Shown here: positions 42,264-52,259 of the stretch, piece after piece
How the letters are laid out: the number at the start of each line of letters is the position of its first letter
How positions within the stretch are numbered: position 1 is the stretch's first letter
Assembly (NCBI RefSeq): GCF_016616235.1
Contig: NZ_CP067100.1
Span: 372,001-436,000, forward strand
DNA from: Bradyrhizobium diazoefficiens
GTDB lineage: Bacteria > Pseudomonadota > Alphaproteobacteria > Rhizobiales > Xanthobacteraceae
Reading direction: 5' to 3'
DNA: 64,000 nt
Made by a program: the position numbers and the translations under genes
The notes under the pieces: generated by a model
The model's database searches: none
What the model saw: the letters and a program-made list of their open reading frames with translations, nothing else
Told to the model about the DNA's origin: nothing

Positions 42264-43631
42264 ATGAATATCGCCAGCGTGCGTCGGCCCATCATCCCTC
42301 CGGCACCGCCGCGTGCGCCCGACGACATGTCGTTCTTTGGCCGGCTTGCCGTGATCCGGCACAACATGATCGCAACCTGGGGGCAGCGCGCCTATGAGGA
42401 AGAGGTCATCAAGGGCCGCTTTTTCCTCCGCGACAGCTTTATTCTGAACCAGCCGGATGCGATCCGGCATGTCCTGCTCAGCAACTACGAGAATTATTCG
42501 CGCACGCCGGCCGGCATCCGCATGCTGCGTCCGGTGCTCGGGGACGGCCTCCTGATTGCGGAAGGGCATTCCTGGACGTTTCAGCGCCGCACGCTGGCAC
42601 CGGCCTTCACGCCGCGCGCGACCGCAAACCTCGTTCCGCACATGACGGCCGTACTCGACGAGACCATTGCGAAGCTAGATGCGCAAACAGGCAACCCGGT
42701 CGATCTGCGCGAGATCATGCAGCGCATGACGCTCGAGATCGCCGGGCGCACCATGTTCTCGTTCGGCATGGATCGGCATGGCACGACCTTGCGCAACTTC
42801 ATCATGGAATATGCCGCGCGATTGGGACGGCCGTATTTTCTCGATATGGTGCTGCCCGTATCCTGGCCGAGCCCGATGGATTTTGCGCGAGCGCGATTCC
42901 GCAAGCGCTGGACCGAATTCGTCGCGATGCTGATCGCCGAGCGGCGCAAGGTCGGCAAGAAGGACGGCGCGCCGCCGCGCGACCTGTTCGATCTCATGGA
43001 CGAGGCGCGCGATCCCGAGACCGGCAAGGGCTTTTCCGACGAGCAGCTCGTCGACGAAGTCGCAACCATGATCCTCGCCGGGCACGAAACCACCGCGACC
43101 GCGCTGTTCTGGGCACTCTATCTGCTCGCGCTCGATCCGGAGACCCAGGAGGAGGTGGCGTCCGAGACAAGCGGCGAGCATCTCGACAGCATGGCCGACA
43201 TCGATCGCCAGAAATTCACCCGTGCCGTGATCGATGAGACCATGCGGCTCTATCCGCCCGCCTTCCTGATCGCGCGGGCCGCGCGCGAGAAGGACAATGC
43301 CGCCGGCGTCGAGATCGCCAAGGGTGACATCATCATGATCGCACCGTGGCTCTTACACCGGCACGAGAAGCTGTGGGATCAGCCGAACGCGTTCATCCCC
43401 AAGCGCTTCATGTCGAAGGAGCCGCCCGACCGCTTCGCCTATCTGCCGTTCGGCGCGGGGCCGCGCGTCTGCATCGGCGCGCCGTTCGCGCAGGCCGAAT
43501 CCGTGCTGGCGCTGGCGCGCCTGATCGGTGCGTTCCGCGTCGAATTGGCCGACCGCATTCCCGTGATCCCGCATGGTGTCGTCACGACCCAGCCGGACCA
43601 CTCACCTATGTTCCGCATCACGCGTCGGTGA
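42264..43631 (+). CDS. Cytochrome P450
   Basis: A 455-residue soluble P450. The I-helix oxygen-binding motif is AGHETTA at 272-278, the K-helix ExxR is DETMRL at about 324-329, and the heme loop FGAGPRVCIG places the ligand Cys at 403. No N-terminal anchor is present, as is normal in bacteria. Class and substrate are unknown, and no ferredoxin or reductase gene adjoins it. It follows the esterase gene and may act in the same catabolic step. The start follows a good GGGAGG ribosome site. Confidence 0.95.
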   Translation: MNIASVRRPIIPPAPPRAPDDMSFFGRLAVIRHNMIATWGQRAYEEEVIKGRFFLRDSFILNQPDAIRHVLLSNYENYSRTPAGIRMLRPVLGDGLLIAEGHSWTFQRRTLAPAFTPRATANLVPHMTAVLDETIAKLDAQTGNPVDLREIMQRMTLEIAGRTMFSFGMDRHGTTLRNFIMEYAARLGRPYFLDMVLPVSWPSPMDFARARFRKRWTEFVAMLIAERRKVGKKDGAPPRDLFDLMDEARDPETGKGFSDEQLVDEVATMILAGHETTATALFWALYLLALDPETQEEVASETSGEHLDSMADIDRQKFTRAVIDETMRLYPPAFLIARAAREKDNAAGVEIAKGDIIMIAPWLLHRHEKLWDQPNAFIPKRFMSKEPPDRFAYLPFGAGPRVCIGAPFAQAESVLALARLIGAFRVELADRIPVIPHGVVTTQPDHSPMFRITRR

Positions 43632-43679
43632 CAGGCGCTCGCCTGGTCGATGGCGCGATTCAACCAGCAGAGTCCTGTC

Positions 43680-45089
43680 ATGAGCGACATCCAGGCCCAG
43701 TTATCCGTTCTGAAGCAGACCGCCGATTCGGCCGTCGTCGAGGCCATCGCGCAGCTGATCGCCCATGGTCATGATCGCGATCTCAACCGCATCAATGCGC
43801 TGGATTTTGCCGACCGTACCGGGCTCGATCAGGAGAAGGTCATTTCCGGATTCCTGCACGCCTCGCGGCTCGGCCTGTTCGACATGAGCTGGAACGTGCT
43901 GTGTCCCGGCTGCGGCGGAGTCTTGGGTGCGCATGCGACGTTGAAATCGCTGAAGCACGAGGATTACAATTGCGCACTCTGTGCAGCTGGATACGAGGCG
44001 TCCGTCGACGAGATGGTCGAGGTCGCTTTCACCGTCAGTCCGCGAGTCCGCCGCATCGGGGCTCACGATCCCGACACGCTGCCGATCTGGGAGTATGTGC
44101 GGCAGATGTTCTGGAGCTCCGGCGTCGACATCAACGAGGAATCGTTTGCGCGCCTGATCAACGAAGTGACGCTCGAAGCACTCGAATTGCCTGCCGGCGA
44201 AAAGGCGATCCTCTCGCTGAACCTGCCCGGCCAGTTCATCATCATCTTCGAGCCTGTCACCCATTCTGCTCATTTCCTGGACGTTCAGGGCGAGCCGACC
44301 AGCGAACGGCAGCAGCTTTCGATCATGTTCAACAAGCTGGAGGCGCCCACGGGAACCACGGTGATGCGTCCCGGGCCGCTGCGCCTCACGCTCGAGAATC
44401 AATCAGACAATCGCGTACTGCCCTCGGTCTGGATTGCCGCCGACGCGCTGCATGAGATGATCGGCAAGCGCAAGCCGATCCTGACCGCCAAGCGGATGTT
44501 GTCCAATCAGACATTCCGCGATGTCTTCAAGGCCGACAATCTCAATGTCGACCAGCGATTGAAGATCACGTCGCTGACCTTCCTCTTCACCGATCTGAAG
44601 GGGTCGACGGCGCTGTACGAGCGGGTCGGCGATCTCAGTGCCTTTGACCTCGTCCGCGCGCACTTTCGCGCGCTGCTGGAGATCATTGCCGCCGAGAAGG
44701 GTGCGGTTGTGAAGACGATCGGCGATGCCGTCATGGCGACCTTCATCAAACCTGAGCACGCAATCACCGCGGGACTACGCATGCGCGCAGCCATGGATGA
44801 ATTGAACAAGCAGCGTGGCGCCAACGATCTCGTTCTCAAGATCGGCATCCATGAAGGCCCGTGCCTCGCGGTCATGCTCAACGAGCGGCAGGATTATTTC
44901 GGCCAGACCGTCAACATCGCCGCGCGCGTGCAGAGCCTGTCGACCGCGCAGGAGATCCACATCACCGGGCCGGTGCTGGATGCGCCCGCGGTCGCCGAAA
45001 TCCTCCAGCAGCGCGAGATCAGACCGATCCAGAAACAGGCCGCGCTGCGCGGCATCGCCGACAAAATGGTGGTGTACGAGATTCCGTGA
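43680..45089 (+). CDS. Class III nucleotide cyclase with N-terminal regulatory and zinc-ribbon region
   Basis: A 469-residue protein from ATG 43680 (an ATG ten codons earlier is possible). The first 230 residues resemble the DUF5939-type regulatory region, including a Cys cluster CPGCGGVLG and CALC that could bind zinc. The catalytic domain from about 305 has TFLFTDLKGST (metal Asp), GAVVKTIGDAVMATF and DYFGQTVNIAARVQ. It should make cAMP or a related nucleotide. The palindrome at 45099-45149 follows the stop. Confidence 0.88.
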   Translation: MSDIQAQLSVLKQTADSAVVEAIAQLIAHGHDRDLNRINALDFADRTGLDQEKVISGFLHASRLGLFDMSWNVLCPGCGGVLGAHATLKSLKHEDYNCALCAAGYEASVDEMVEVAFTVSPRVRRIGAHDPDTLPIWEYVRQMFWSSGVDINEESFARLINEVTLEALELPAGEKAILSLNLPGQFIIIFEPVTHSAHFLDVQGEPTSERQQLSIMFNKLEAPTGTTVMRPGPLRLTLENQSDNRVLPSVWIAADALHEMIGKRKPILTAKRMLSNQTFRDVFKADNLNVDQRLKITSLTFLFTDLKGSTALYERVGDLSAFDLVRAHFRALLEIIAAEKGAVVKTIGDAVMATFIKPEHAITAGLRMRAAMDELNKQRGANDLVLKIGIHEGPCLAVMLNERQDYFGQTVNIAARVQSLSTAQEIHITGPVLDAPAVAEILQQREIRPIQKQAALRGIADKMVVYEIP

Positions 45090-45098
45090 AGGATTTCC

Positions 45099-45149
45099 GC
45101 TGTCGTCCCCGCGCCCGTGCGCAATTGCGCACTAGGCGGGGACGACAGC
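45099..45149. repeat. Perfect palindromic element after the cyclase gene
   Basis: GCTGTCGTCCCCGC and GCGGGGACGACAGC pair over 14 bases, with an inner TGCGCAATTGCGCA palindrome. It can form a strong hairpin ten bases past the stop codon. This is a dispersed repeat type used as a terminator-like structure. Confidence 0.7.
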
Positions 45150-45313
45150 CGGGGGCTTGGTTGGCACTTGCACGTCGACAACAGCGCCCAGATTGCCGAA
45201 ACGTAATGCAGCGCGCGGAACTGACGCACGTTGCGCCGGTTGAGTTTCGCGCCCATATAATGCTGGTAGCCACCGCGCGTCTCGCGGCTTCATCGATTTC
45301 GGTAGGACCCCAT

Positions 45314-45814
45314 ATGCTCGACGGCCTGCGCCAATTCATCGCCGACATTGTCGCCCCGCATGACCAGAATCGCGCATTCGACGAGAGCGACTATCGGCTG
45401 GCGGCGACCGCGTTGCTGGTCCACGTGGTCTCGCTGGATGGTGCGCCGACGGCGGCCGAGCAGCGCAAGCTGCACAGCCTGATCGAAAGCCATTTTGGAT
45501 TGGATCGCGGCACCGCCGATCGTCTGATCGCGGATGCCACTCAGGTCGAGGGCGAGGCGGTCGATCTCTATCATTTCACCAGCGTCATCATGCGCTCGCT
45601 CGATGAAGAAGCCCGCAAGCGCATCGTCCGGATGATGTGGGAGCTGGTCTATGCCGATGGCGAGGTCACCGAGTTCGAGGACAACGTGGTCTGGCGCGCC
45701 TCCGACCTGCTCGGCATCTCCCAGCGCGACCGGATCGACCTGAAGCATGCCGTTGCCGAGCATGCCGGTGGCCGGAATGGTGGTCAGGTCAGGGACGACG
45801 CCCTCGGCCGCTGA
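45314..45814 (+). CDS. TerB-like (tellurite-resistance B family) protein
   Basis: A 166-residue helical protein. Residues 30-150 match the TerB-fold pattern (ALLVHVVSLDGAPTAAEQRK, MMWELVYADGEVTEFEDNVV) with two acidic metal-site-like segments. TerB proteins sense or bind metal ions and act in stress response. Upstream frame extensions lack similarity. No other ter genes are near, so the resistance phenotype is not implied. Confidence 0.8.
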   Translation: MLDGLRQFIADIVAPHDQNRAFDESDYRLAATALLVHVVSLDGAPTAAEQRKLHSLIESHFGLDRGTADRLIADATQVEGEAVDLYHFTSVIMRSLDEEARKRIVRMMWELVYADGEVTEFEDNVVWRASDLLGISQRDRIDLKHAVAEHAGGRNGGQVRDDALGR

Positions 45815-46069
45815 GCCGTTTCAGCTCCGGCGGCTTGCCCGTTTTATCGAGCACATGACGAAACTTTAATGTCATCGCGGCCGCGCCGGCGGCGAATTCA
45901 CCTGCAAATTCCGCGGCTTTCCTGCGGCCCCGTCGCCCGTTCAAGCAGCCATGCTGCCACCGCCGCTTGCATGTCGCGCGCGGCCTATGCTCTCGTTCCA
46001 CCATTGCGGGGCCAAAACACTTCAATCAACAGACATGGATCAAGAGACGTTGATCAAGAGACTTGGATC

Positions 46070-46849
46070 GTGACTGAGCGGGTAACGTTGATCACCGGTG
46101 CCTCGGCGGGGATAGGCACGGAGCTGGCGCGCGTGTTTGCCGCCAACGGACACCGCCTCGCATTGACGGCGCGCCGGGCTGACCGGCTGGAGGCGCTCGC
46201 GAACGAGCTTTCGTCCAAGTGCGGCAAGAAGCCGATCGTGATTGCCTGCGATCTTCAGGAAACGGACGCCGGCGACAGGATCGCCGCGGCGCTTGCGGCT
46301 GAAGGCGTCGAGCTCGATCATCTCGTCAACAATGCCGGCTTCGGCGTGTTCGGCGATGCCGTCGAGCGCGACCGCGACGAGCAGGTCGGCATCGTCGACG
46401 TCAACGTCCGGGCGCTGACCGACCTGTCGCTGCGCTTTGCCGATCAGCTCATCCGGAATAAGGGCGGTCTGCTCAATGTCGGATCGGTCGCCGGCTTCCT
46501 GCCCGGCCCGGGCATGGCCGTCTATTACGCGTCCAAGGCCTACGTGATTTCCCTCACCGAAGCCTTGCGGGCGGAGCTCGCACCGCGCGGCGTTCGCGTC
46601 ACTGTGCTTTGCCCGGGTCCGGTGCCCACCGAATTCCAGGCGCGCGCCGGCGTCGGCTCCGGACATGACACCGCCCTCCTCAATGTCTCTGCCGCCGAGG
46701 TTGCACGTGAAGCCTATCGCGGCCTGATGGCCAACAAGCGGGCAGTGCTGCCCGGCCTCGGCACCAAGATCGTGCCGTTCGCGCTGCGTTTCTTGCCGCG
46801 CGGCTTCATCCTGTTCGCCACCAGCCGGTTTCAGCGGCAGCGGCACTGA
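46070..46849 (+). CDS. Short-chain dehydrogenase/reductase
   Basis: A 259-residue SDR from a GTG start. TGASAGIG binds the nucleotide at about 9-16, NNAG follows at about 87-90, and the catalytic YxxxK is YYASK. It is a classical NAD(P)-dependent oxidoreductase of unknown substrate. The GTG starts right at the family N-terminus (MTERVTLITG); ATG-like starts further upstream would add a repeat-like sequence without similarity. Confidence 0.88.
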   Translation: MTERVTLITGASAGIGTELARVFAANGHRLALTARRADRLEALANELSSKCGKKPIVIACDLQETDAGDRIAAALAAEGVELDHLVNNAGFGVFGDAVERDRDEQVGIVDVNVRALTDLSLRFADQLIRNKGGLLNVGSVAGFLPGPGMAVYYASKAYVISLTEALRAELAPRGVRVTVLCPGPVPTEFQARAGVGSGHDTALLNVSAAEVAREAYRGLMANKRAVLPGLGTKIVPFALRFLPRGFILFATSRFQRQRH

Positions 46850-46991
46850 AGAAAACTCCCAACATCCGTAGTGGCCCGGAGCTTGCTTCGACATCTGGCG
46901 TGAGTTTCGGGGCGTGTGTGCGCGAACTCACACGATGTTAACCTTCGCTTAGCTATGCTGGCGAGCTGAACCGATAGCACTCGCAAAGGCC

Positions 46992-47786
46992 ATGTCGTTC
47001 CGGACGGACAGGTTTGGTGGCGCAGAACTGGTGCCCTTCCGAAAGAGGGCGCCGGGCGCCGCTGCCTCGGAAGCCCGGTTGCCGGTTCTGATCGTCCTGC
47101 ACCAGGAATCCTCGACACCCGGCCGCGTCGGCAATGCCCTGCGCACGCTCGGCCACCGCCTCGACATCCGTCGGCCCCGCTTCGGCGATCCCCTCCCTGA
47201 AACACTCGACCGACATGCCGGCGCCGTGGTCTTCGGCGGCCCGATGAGCGCCAACGATCCCGACGATTACATCCGCCGCGAGATCGACTGGATCGAAATT
47301 CCGCTCCGCGAACAGCGGCCATTCCTCGGCATCTGCCTCGGCGCGCAGATGCTCGCGATGCAGCTTGGGGCACGCGTCGCGCCGCACGCGGATGCGCTGA
47401 CTCAGATCGGTTACTACCCGATCCGACCGACCGCGGCGGGCCGCGCGCTCTGCCCGGACTGGCCCGAGCGGGTCTATCACTGGCACCGCGAGGGCTTTCA
47501 GTTGCCGCGCGGTGCCGAACTGCTGGCGGAAGGCGATGATTTTCCGATCCAGGCGTTTCGCACCGGCAATGCCTTCGGCGTGCAGTTCCATCCCGACGTG
47601 ACCTACGCGATGATGCATTGCTGGACCACGCGCGGCTACGAGGGCCTCAGCGCGCCCGGTGCGCGCGAGCGGCATCACCATTTCGCGGACCGCGCCGTGT
47701 ACGATGCCGCCGAACGCGCTTGGCTCGATCATTTCATCGGCGGCTGGCTGGCGCGCCGGCCGGTGCTGGCGCAAGCCGCCGAGTGA
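46992..47786 (+). CDS. Class I glutamine amidotransferase-like protein
   Basis: A 264-residue protein of the GuaA-N/GATase-like group. The nucleophile elbow GICLGAQM places Cys115; FGGPMSAND and VYHWHREGF are also typical. The C-terminal motif reads GVQFHPDV, with Asp in place of the usual Glu of the Cys-His-Glu triad. That is common in this uncharacterised group and leaves glutaminase activity open. No synthase partner is adjacent. Confidence 0.85.
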   Translation: MSFRTDRFGGAELVPFRKRAPGAAASEARLPVLIVLHQESSTPGRVGNALRTLGHRLDIRRPRFGDPLPETLDRHAGAVVFGGPMSANDPDDYIRREIDWIEIPLREQRPFLGICLGAQMLAMQLGARVAPHADALTQIGYYPIRPTAAGRALCPDWPERVYHWHREGFQLPRGAELLAEGDDFPIQAFRTGNAFGVQFHPDVTYAMMHCWTTRGYEGLSAPGARERHHHFADRAVYDAAERAWLDHFIGGWLARRPVLAQAAE

Positions 47787-47882
47787 TCGCGCACACGCAC
47801 GAAGTCCTTGCCTGATCCCTGAATATGCTAGGCTCGCCGCCAACGAGCGCGCGAACGCGCCGGCAAACAACGGGAGAGCGCG

Positions 47883-48695
47883 ATGGCCTACGAACACATT
47901 CTCTATGAGGTGAGCGACAAGATCGCCACCATCACGCTCAATCGCCCCGACCGCATGAATGCGTGGACGCCGACCATGGAGCGCGACGTACGCCACGCGA
48001 TGGAAGCATCCAGCGCCGACGAGAACGTCCGCGTCATCGTGCTGACAGGCGCGGGCCGCGCCTTCTGCGCCGGCGCCGACATGGATGCATTGAAGGGGCT
48101 CGATCCCAACGATGTCAGGCGCGCATCGAACCTGCCGCCGTTCGACATGAACCGGCGCCCGGACTGGCAGACGCGCTACGGCTTCTATCCGTCGATCGGA
48201 AAGCCCGTCATCGCCATGCTCAACGGTGCGACGGCGGGTATCGGCCTCGTCCACGCGCTCTATTGCGACCTGCGCTTTGCCGCTGATAACACGGTGTTCA
48301 CGACAGCCTTCGCGCGGCGCGGGCTTATCGCCGAACATGGAATCTCCTGGATGCTGCCGCGCATCGTCGGCCATGCCAACGCGATGGATCTCTTGCTGTC
48401 GGCGCGGCGTGTTTCGAGCGATGAGGCACTGCGGATCGGATTGGTGAACCGGCTGTGCTCGCCCGAGAAGCTGCGCGAGGAAACCTATGCCTATGCGCGC
48501 GACCTCGCCGATTTCGTCTCGCCGAGTGCGATGGCGGTGATCAAGCGGCAGCTTTACGAGGTGCCGTTCCAGACGCTGGCCGAAGCCACGATCGAAGCCA
48601 ATCGCGAGATGCTGGTGGCGCTGAACGGGAGTGACTTCCGCGAGGGGGTGGCGAGCTTCATGGAGAAGCGGCCGCCGCGATTTACGGGGAAGTAG
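47883..48695 (+). CDS. Enoyl-CoA hydratase/isomerase family protein
   Basis: A 270-residue crotonase-fold enzyme. The oxyanion-hole segments are GAGRAFCAGADMDAL and ATAGIGLVHALYCDLRFA, and RGLIAEHGISWMLPRIVG follows. It acts on a CoA thioester in fatty-acid or aromatic catabolism; exact substrate cannot be told. GGGAGAGCG before the ATG gives a good ribosome site. Confidence 0.92.
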   Translation: MAYEHILYEVSDKIATITLNRPDRMNAWTPTMERDVRHAMEASSADENVRVIVLTGAGRAFCAGADMDALKGLDPNDVRRASNLPPFDMNRRPDWQTRYGFYPSIGKPVIAMLNGATAGIGLVHALYCDLRFAADNTVFTTAFARRGLIAEHGISWMLPRIVGHANAMDLLLSARRVSSDEALRIGLVNRLCSPEKLREETYAYARDLADFVSPSAMAVIKRQLYEVPFQTLAEATIEANREMLVALNGSDFREGVASFMEKRPPRFTGK

Positions 48696-48709
48696 AAGAT
48701 TTATGGTGA

Positions 48710-48801
48710 AGGTCCGCCGTCGCCCTTCGGGCTATGGCGGGCGGGACAGCCTTCGCTACGCGAGGGCTTGCCTAGCCGTAGCTCGCGAAGCGAGCGAAGG
48801 C
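48710..48801. repeat. Inverted-repeat intergenic element abutting tRNA-Ala
   Basis: CAGCCTTCGCTACGCGAGGG faces CTCGCGAAGCGAGCGAAGGCTG across the TAGCCGTAG centre. It runs right up to the CCA end of tRNA-Ala and may be its terminator or processing signal. Confidence 0.6.
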
Positions 48802-48877
<76 letters not shown>

Positions 48878-49079
48878 TTTGCTGGCCGCTCTGGTGAACA
48901 CGGCCGACAACCGGGCGCCATTTAAGTCCCCGCCAAGGTCAAGTCAAGGACGGGTGTAACCCGGTTTTAGCCCTCCGGACGCCGACTTCCCTTGTTTGGG
49001 GCGGGGGGAACCGATATCTAGCAACGGCGTCAGTCCCGACCGAAGCCAGAGTTTTCAAAAGCCAGAGTCTGCAAAAGCC

Positions 49080-49370
49080 ATGCGTGCCGTTCTCGACATC
49101 GTCATCATCGTGCTCGACCTCTACGTCTGGCTGCTGATCGCCTCCGCGATCCTGTCCTGGCTGATCGCCTTCAACGTCGTGAACACCCGCAACCAGTTCG
49201 TGTCGGCGGTGGCGGAGTTCCTGTACCGGATCACCGAACCGGTGCTGGCGCCGATTCGCAATCTGCTGCCCAGTCTCGGCGGCCTCGATATCTCGCCGAT
49301 TATCCTGATCCTGCTCATCATGTTTATCGAGCGGGTGATCCTGTACTACATCTACCCGAACGTGATCTGA
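49080..49370 (+). CDS. YggT family membrane protein
   Basis: A 96-residue protein with two membrane helices (about 5-27 and 68-90) and the conserved central ITEPVLAPIRNLLPSLGGLD motif of YggT. YggT proteins are linked to osmotic stress and cell-envelope homeostasis, with no settled activity. It leads into the DUF167 gene and folD, a common order in Rhizobiales. An ATG at 49080 begins the family. Confidence 0.92.
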   Translation: MRAVLDIVIIVLDLYVWLLIASAILSWLIAFNVVNTRNQFVSAVAEFLYRITEPVLAPIRNLLPSLGGLDISPIILILLIMFIERVILYYIYPNVI

Positions 49371-49385
49371 GCAGGCGGGAGCGCC

Positions 49386-49730
49386 TTGGTTGCAAGAGAA
49401 GCCTCTAGGGAGCCTTGGCGCTACTCGGCCGCTGGGATCAGCATCGCGCTGCGGGTAACGCCGCGCGGCGGCCGCGACGACATCAACGGGATCGAGCAAT
49501 TGGCCGACGGCCGCAGCGTGCTCAAGGTGCGGGTGCGTGCGATCGCCGATGGCGGCGAGGCCAACAAGGCCGTTCTGGTGCTGCTGGCGAAATCGCTTGG
49601 CGTGCCCACGGCCAGCGTCAAGCTGCTATCCGGAGCCACCTCGCGGCTGAAGCAGATCGCGATCGACGGCGATCCGGCGCGGCTTGGCGAAGCGCTGCGC
49701 AAGCTCGCCTCGGCCCAATCGAAAGACTGA
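49386..49730 (+). CDS. DUF167 (YggU) family protein
   Basis: A 114-residue protein with the DUF167 core: [40 protein letters not shown] and [16 protein letters not shown]. The best start is a TTG at 49386, as no ATG lies in the N-terminal part of the frame. It has no known function. It follows yggT by 15 bases and precedes folD by 10. Confidence 0.88.
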   Translation: MVAREASREPWRYSAAGISIALRVTPRGGRDDINGIEQLADGRSVLKVRVRAIADGGEANKAVLVLLAKSLGVPTASVKLLSGATSRLKQIAIDGDPARLGEALRKLASAQSKD

Positions 49731-49740
49731 AAGAACTGAC

Positions 49741-50625
49741 ATGACCGCAAAAATCATCGATGGAAAAATCATTGCCGCGGAACTCCGCGCGCGCGTTGCC
49801 GACGAGGTCGCCCGCGTCAGGCGCGAGCACAATCTGGTGCCGGGTCTCGCCGTGGTGCTGGTCGGCAATGACCCCGCGAGCGAGGTTTATGTCCGCTCCA
49901 AGCACACGCAGACGCAAGGCGCCGGCATGGCCTCGTTCGAGCACAAGCTGCCGGCCGATGTCTCGCAAGCGGATCTCCTGGCGCTCATCGGAAAGCTCAA
50001 TCGCGATCCCGCCGTGCACGGCATTCTGGTGCAGCTGCCGCTGCCGAAGGGCCTGAACACCGAGGCCGTGATCAACGCCATCGATCCCGCCAAGGACGTC
50101 GACGGCCTGCATCCGAACAATGCGGGCCGGCTCGCTGGCGGCTTCGAGGCTCTATCGCCCTGCACGCCGCTCGGCTGCATCATCCTGACCAAGAGCGTAC
50201 ACGCCTCGCTCGAAGGCATGAACGCCATCGTCATCGGCCGCTCCAATCTGGTCGGCCGTCCGCTGGTGCAATTGCTGCTGAACGAGAACGCCACGGTGAC
50301 GATCGCGCATTCGCGCTCGCGCGACTTGCCCGGTCTGGTGAAGCGCGCCGACCTCGTCTATGCCGCGGTCGGCAAGCCTGAGATGGTCCGTGGTGACTGG
50401 CTGAAGCCGGGCGCAACCGTGATCGACGTCGGCATCAACCGCATCCCGAAGGACGACGGCAAGACCCGCCTGGTCGGTGACATCGCCTATCAGGAAGCGC
50501 TGGCCGTGGCCGGTGCGGTGACGCCGGTGCCCGGTGGCGTCGGCCAGATGACGGTAGCGTGCCTTTTGGTGAACACGCTGCGCGCCGCCTGTGCGATCGC
50601 GGGGCTGCCGAAGCCGGCGGTGTAG
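49741..50625 (+). CDS. folD: Bifunctional methylenetetrahydrofolate dehydrogenase/cyclohydrolase
   Basis: A 294-residue FolD. The catalytic Lys lies in YVRSKHTQ, the substrate loop in VQLPLPKGL and PCTPLG, and the nucleotide site in [11 protein letters not shown]. It interconverts methylene- and formyl-tetrahydrofolate in the cytoplasm, giving C1 units for purines and methionine. It is last in the yggT-yggU-folD run; the start codon follows a run of weak A/G (GAAAGAACTGAC). Confidence 0.97.
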   Translation: MTAKIIDGKIIAAELRARVADEVARVRREHNLVPGLAVVLVGNDPASEVYVRSKHTQTQGAGMASFEHKLPADVSQADLLALIGKLNRDPAVHGILVQLPLPKGLNTEAVINAIDPAKDVDGLHPNNAGRLAGGFEALSPCTPLGCIILTKSVHASLEGMNAIVIGRSNLVGRPLVQLLLNENATVTIAHSRSRDLPGLVKRADLVYAAVGKPEMVRGDWLKPGATVIDVGINRIPKDDGKTRLVGDIAYQEALAVAGAVTPVPGGVGQMTVACLLVNTLRAACAIAGLPKPAV

Positions 50626-50636
50626 GTCGGGCTCTC

Positions 50637-50757
50637 GTGCCCCGGACGCAGCGCAGCGCTTCTTTAGCGGTGCGTTGCTGAGCCGGGGCCCAGTGCAAGT
50701 GGCACCATGGGTCCCGGCTCAGCGTCGCGTCATTTCATGCCGCGCCGCGTCCGGGAC
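50637..50757. repeat. Palindromic intergenic repeat, copy 2
   Basis: Same family as 6424-6555: ends GTGCCCCGGACGCAGCGCAGCG and CGCCGCGTCCGGGAC, inner GAGCCGGGGCCCA and TGGGTCCCGGCTC. It lies between the convergent folD and ppa genes. Confidence 0.75.
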
Positions 50758-50766
50758 AGGGATGCT

Positions 50767-51303
50767 TCAGCCCCTCTTCTTCTTCTCGCGCTCGATGCCT
50801 TCGAGGATCAGCTTGTGCGCGTCTTCCGGGCCGCCCCAACGCAAAATCTTGACCCATTTGCCCTTCTCGAGATCCTTGTAGTGCTCGAAGAAGTGCTGGA
50901 TCTGCTGCAGGGTGATGTCGGGGAGGTCGGAATACGACTTTACCTTGTCGTAGCGCTGCGTCAGCTTCGACGACGGCACCGCCAGGATCTTCTCGTCGCC
51001 GCCAGCCTCGTCTTCCATGAACAGCACGCCGACCGGGCGCACGCTCATGACGGCGCCGGGGATGATGGCGCGAGTGTTGATGATCAGCACGTCGCAGGGA
51101 TCGCCGTCGTCCGATAGCGTATGCGGGATGAAGCCGTAATTGCCGGGGTAACGCATCGGCGTGTAGAGGAAGCGGTCGACAACCAGCGTGCCGGCCTCCT
51201 TGTCCATCTCGTATTTGATCGGTTCGCCGCCAACGGGGACTTCGATGATGACGTTGACATCGTGGGGGACGTTTTTCCCGATCGAGACCGCATCGATACG
51301 CAT
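50767..51303 (-). CDS. ppa: Inorganic pyrophosphatase
   Basis: A 178-residue family I soluble pyrophosphatase, which splits PPi to drive biosynthesis. The metal-binding motif is [10 protein letters not shown], with YGFIPHT upstream and the C-terminal [13 protein letters not shown]. The length is standard for bacteria. It stands alone. Confidence 0.97.
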   Translation of the reverse strand: MRIDAVSIGKNVPHDVNVIIEVPVGGEPIKYEMDKEAGTLVVDRFLYTPMRYPGNYGFIPHTLSDDGDPCDVLIINTRAIIPGAVMSVRPVGVLFMEDEAGGDEKILAVPSSKLTQRYDKVKSYSDLPDITLQQIQHFFEHYKDLEKGKWVKILRWGGPEDAHKLILEGIEREKKKRG

Positions 51304-51481
51304 TCAAGGCTCCGTTGTTGCCGAGGTTAAATCGCGCCCGGCAGCGATTTTGGCGCTGTCATACGCGGGCTTGGCCCGCCGATCCATCGCGTTTTTGTGA
51401 AATAATGAATCCGGCGATCACCGGCGGAAAAGGCTGGCGGTATCGGCGGAGGGAAAGGCTACCAGCTCAGCTTTCAGCAGC

Positions 51482-51991
51482 TCAATTGGTCCAGGCGAAG
51501 GCAACCTTATCGAGCGCCTTCGGCCCGAACCGCTCTGATGAGCGCGCCACCATGCGGCCGCCGAGGGCACGATAGAACTCGGTGGCGGGATCGTTGTCCG
51601 AGAGCGCCCACACCACCATGCTCTTCAGGCCGCTCTGCATCAGATCGCGGCGGGCCGCGGTGAACAGGCGGCGGCCGAAGCCGAGGCCCTGGAATTCGGG
51701 GCGCAGATAGAGCTCGTAGATCTCGCCGTCGAAATGCAGGCTGCGGGCGCGGTTGCGGCCGTAGTTTGCATAGCCTGCGATCTTGTCGCCGAACACCAGC
51801 ACGCTGACGCGGCTGCCCTTGCGGATCGCGCTATCCCACCATTGCGGGCCGCGGCGGTTGATCAGCTTCTCCAACTCGGCGCCGGGAATGATGCCCTGAT
51901 AGGCCGAACGCCAGGCTTCGTCATGGGTGGACGCCACCGCAGATGCATCTGCAGCCTTGGCCGGCCGGACCTCGATCAGGGTTGTGCTCAT
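51482..51991 (-). CDS. GNAT-family N-acetyltransferase
   Basis: A 169-residue protein with the GNAT motif A LYLRPEFQGLGFGRRLFTAA (acetyl-CoA binding, Q/GxxGxG/A type) and motif B ALSDNDPATEFYRALGGRMV. The substrate is unknown. The start at 51991 (MSTTLIEVRPAK) begins the domain. It faces a divergent hydrolase gene 268 bases away. Confidence 0.88.
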   Translation of the reverse strand: MSTTLIEVRPAKAADASAVASTHDEAWRSAYQGIIPGAELEKLINRRGPQWWDSAIRKGSRVSVLVFGDKIAGYANYGRNRARSLHFDGEIYELYLRPEFQGLGFGRRLFTAARRDLMQSGLKSMVVWALSDNDPATEFYRALGGRMVARSSERFGPKALDKVAFAWTN

Positions 51992-52259
51992 GGACGCAAT
52001 CAAACCAAGTCGCCGCGCCGGCGGCAAGACCTATCGTTAATTATCGGTTAACCTGTGGACTTTGTGCATCAGTATTTTGGCCATGTTGTACCGAAAAAAG
52101 ACAAGACGCCAGTTCGAACGGCGTCGTACTGCCAATACGTCGGTGCAAAACTGTTTTGCGACAACGAATGAACGGCAATGGCAGCGCAGAAAGTCCGCCC
52201 AGGATGATTCGTTCCTACTAGTGTGGTCCCTCGCTGTCCGTGTTCGCCTTTGGCAATTC

